From positions 1-22,792 of the forward strand of contig NXFV01001623.1 in NCBI GenBank assembly GCA_002803225.1: a DNA stretch of 22,792 nt. Direction: 5' to 3'. Positions within the stretch are counted from its first letter, which is position 1, and every line of letters starts with the position of its first letter. This stretch comes from Gamarada debralockiae. Its lineage: Eukaryota > Ascomycota > Leotiomycetes > Helotiales > Hyphodiscaceae. A model generated the notes under the pieces. It was not told the DNA's origin, ran no database searches, and saw only the letters and a program-made list of their open reading frames with translations. Below are positions 21,640 to 22,792 of this stretch, piece by piece. The position numbers and the translations under genes are program-made.

Positions 21640-22792
21640 ATGCCTCTAATTCGAACGCGCAAGAGTCGCGCAGCTCATTTTATACCTCCGCGTGATCTGT
21701 TCTCTCCTACAAAGCAGCCTAAGACTCCTTAGCGTTTAGGAGTACTCTGGGCGAAGGTATTCTCGTAAGCCGGTATCAAGATTCCAATTAGTATTATACG
21801 ATAGGTTACCAAGGTTCCTGAGCGTATATAAAGCCGGATTATAGCTTCTAAGTATACTCGAACCTTTTATAATCGAGAGGATCTTAGTTTAGATCTACGC
21901 GGTAATCGTTATGCCTTAAAACGTTTAGACACAGCTACGATCGGTTATTACTTAGATGATCCTATAGTCCCTTTAAATAACTGTAATAAGCTATAGCTAG
22001 ACCTCGTACAAGACGCTAGTATAAAGCTCCTATAGACTCGATATTTTAAGCTACTAGGGCTACGTACGATACAAATGTAGATAGTCTAGCGGGCTTATAA
22101 ACGAGACGAGAATATTATAAATATAGTAGCGAACGAGGAGAAGAAACTAATAGACGTACAAGCTACGAATTAATATATATTTTTAATAGAGAAGCTAGAC
22201 AAATAGCTATATTCAGAAGACTAGTACAATATAGTATTTTGCAATGAGTTTTATTTTGATATCAGTACTCAAACTACAAAACGAGTAAAGAGAAGAGGAG
22301 GGAAGAAGCCTCGATACGCGCTATATAATATCTATTACAAGAAGATTATATCTAAGGATATAAAAGCGAAGATACAAGAGAAGGAGCTATTAAAGCTTTT
22401 GAACGTTTTTGTAGTTATTAGATACAATTATAAAAAGATCGTCTTATATAAGGTCAATAATTCTATAGGTAAGATAAATAGTTATATTTATTAGGAGGTG
22501 ATTTTACCTGCGATTCGATAAGACCTCTCTAATCGAGGCTTGACTCTTATTCAAGACGCTGATTCAGCATACAAGTCTAAGTCTACACTCGTATAGATAG
22601 AACGTAACGGCATAGATATTATTACTTTGCCTAGAAACTCTCCTAATTTCTCTATTACTGAGTCAATAGTATAGCTATTAAAGAGAAAGTTTTATACTTA
22701 AAGATATACGATAGAAAAGGCTGCTACTATACGATTTAAGCGTATATTTGAGCAAGAGATAGACCAAGAGAAGGTACAAGAGCTGTATAGTT
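21640..22792 (+). pseudogene. Tc1/mariner (DD34E) transposase, inactivated by point mutations
   Basis: One frame from the ATG at 21640 runs to the window end with no frameshift but about 16 stop codons (TAG and TAA, the first at 21730-21732). An N-terminal basic and helix-turn-helix-like part is followed by a DDE domain: VFCNEFYFDI (the position expected to be the first Asp is Asn), KRVKRRGGKKPRY, QDADSAYKSKSTL (second Asp kept) and NSPNFSITES. The final Glu lies 34 residues after the second Asp. The stops fit TGG to TAG and CAG to TAG changes, that is CpA to TpA on either strand, as RIP produces. The protein cannot be made as it stands. The C-terminus is outside the window. Confidence 0.8.

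Larger units (their letters stand above)
21540..22792 (+). mobile_element. Decayed Tc1/mariner-type element, cut by the window edge
   Basis: The left boundary is approximate; the right end lies outside the window. Near the left end are the inverted pair GATTTTGG (21558-21565) and CCAAAATC (21581-21588) and a perfect palindrome TTTACTAGTAAA (21594-21605). The sequence is very AT-rich, with abundant TA dinucleotides. It contains the transposase remnant starting at 21640. No TA that could mark the insertion site is visible between about 21415 and 21590, so the exact terminus is unresolved. Confidence 0.75.

Overview
The window reads as nuclear DNA of a filamentous ascomycete (Pezizomycotina). 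The coding genes are split by very short introns of about 48-77 nt with GTAAGT/GTATGT-like donors, CTAAC/CTGAC-like branch sites and AG acceptors. The right edge holds a transposon decayed in a way that resembles RIP (repeat-induced point mutation). The protein set and the decayed 2EXR-domain genes would fit a leotiomycete or sordariomycete, but I cannot fix the class from sequence alone.

Layout. Positions 1-4235 are gene-poor. They hold a stop-ridden coding remnant (332-592), two decayed minus-strand genes of the fungal 2EXR family (1025-1577 and 2642-3260), and between them an intact-looking 447-bp MITE with terminal inverted repeats and a TA target duplication (2058-2504). Positions 4236-10509 hold a large four-exon gene for a ZNFX1/Hrr1-like RNA helicase: CCCH finger, SF1 helicase core, NF-X1-type cysteine array and C-terminal RZ finger. 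Downstream, 10786-11184 minus ends in a truncated third 2EXR start.

Three compact metabolic genes follow. A five-exon galactose-1-phosphate uridylyltransferase (11339-12697, +) faces the ergosterol scaffold protein ERG28 (12854-13394, -). ERG28 is divergently paired with the very-long-chain 3-oxoacyl-CoA reductase of the ER elongase (13618-14680, +), so two ER lipid-synthesis genes share a 223-bp promoter region. A three-exon inner-ring nucleoporin of the Nup155/Nup170 family lies at 15588-19803 (+).

From 19804 the sequence becomes gene-poor again. A low-complexity ORF of unknown function (21066-21608) runs into the left part of a Tc1/mariner-type element. The element's transposase frame (from 21640 to beyond the window end) is unshifted but carries about 16 stop codons and has lost its first catalytic Asp.

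The core genes look like ordinary conserved housekeeping genes. The features most worth a second look are an in-frame tandem duplication just before the helicase domain, the shared ERG28/reductase promoter, the MITE, and the cluster of decayed 2EXR genes flanking the helicase.
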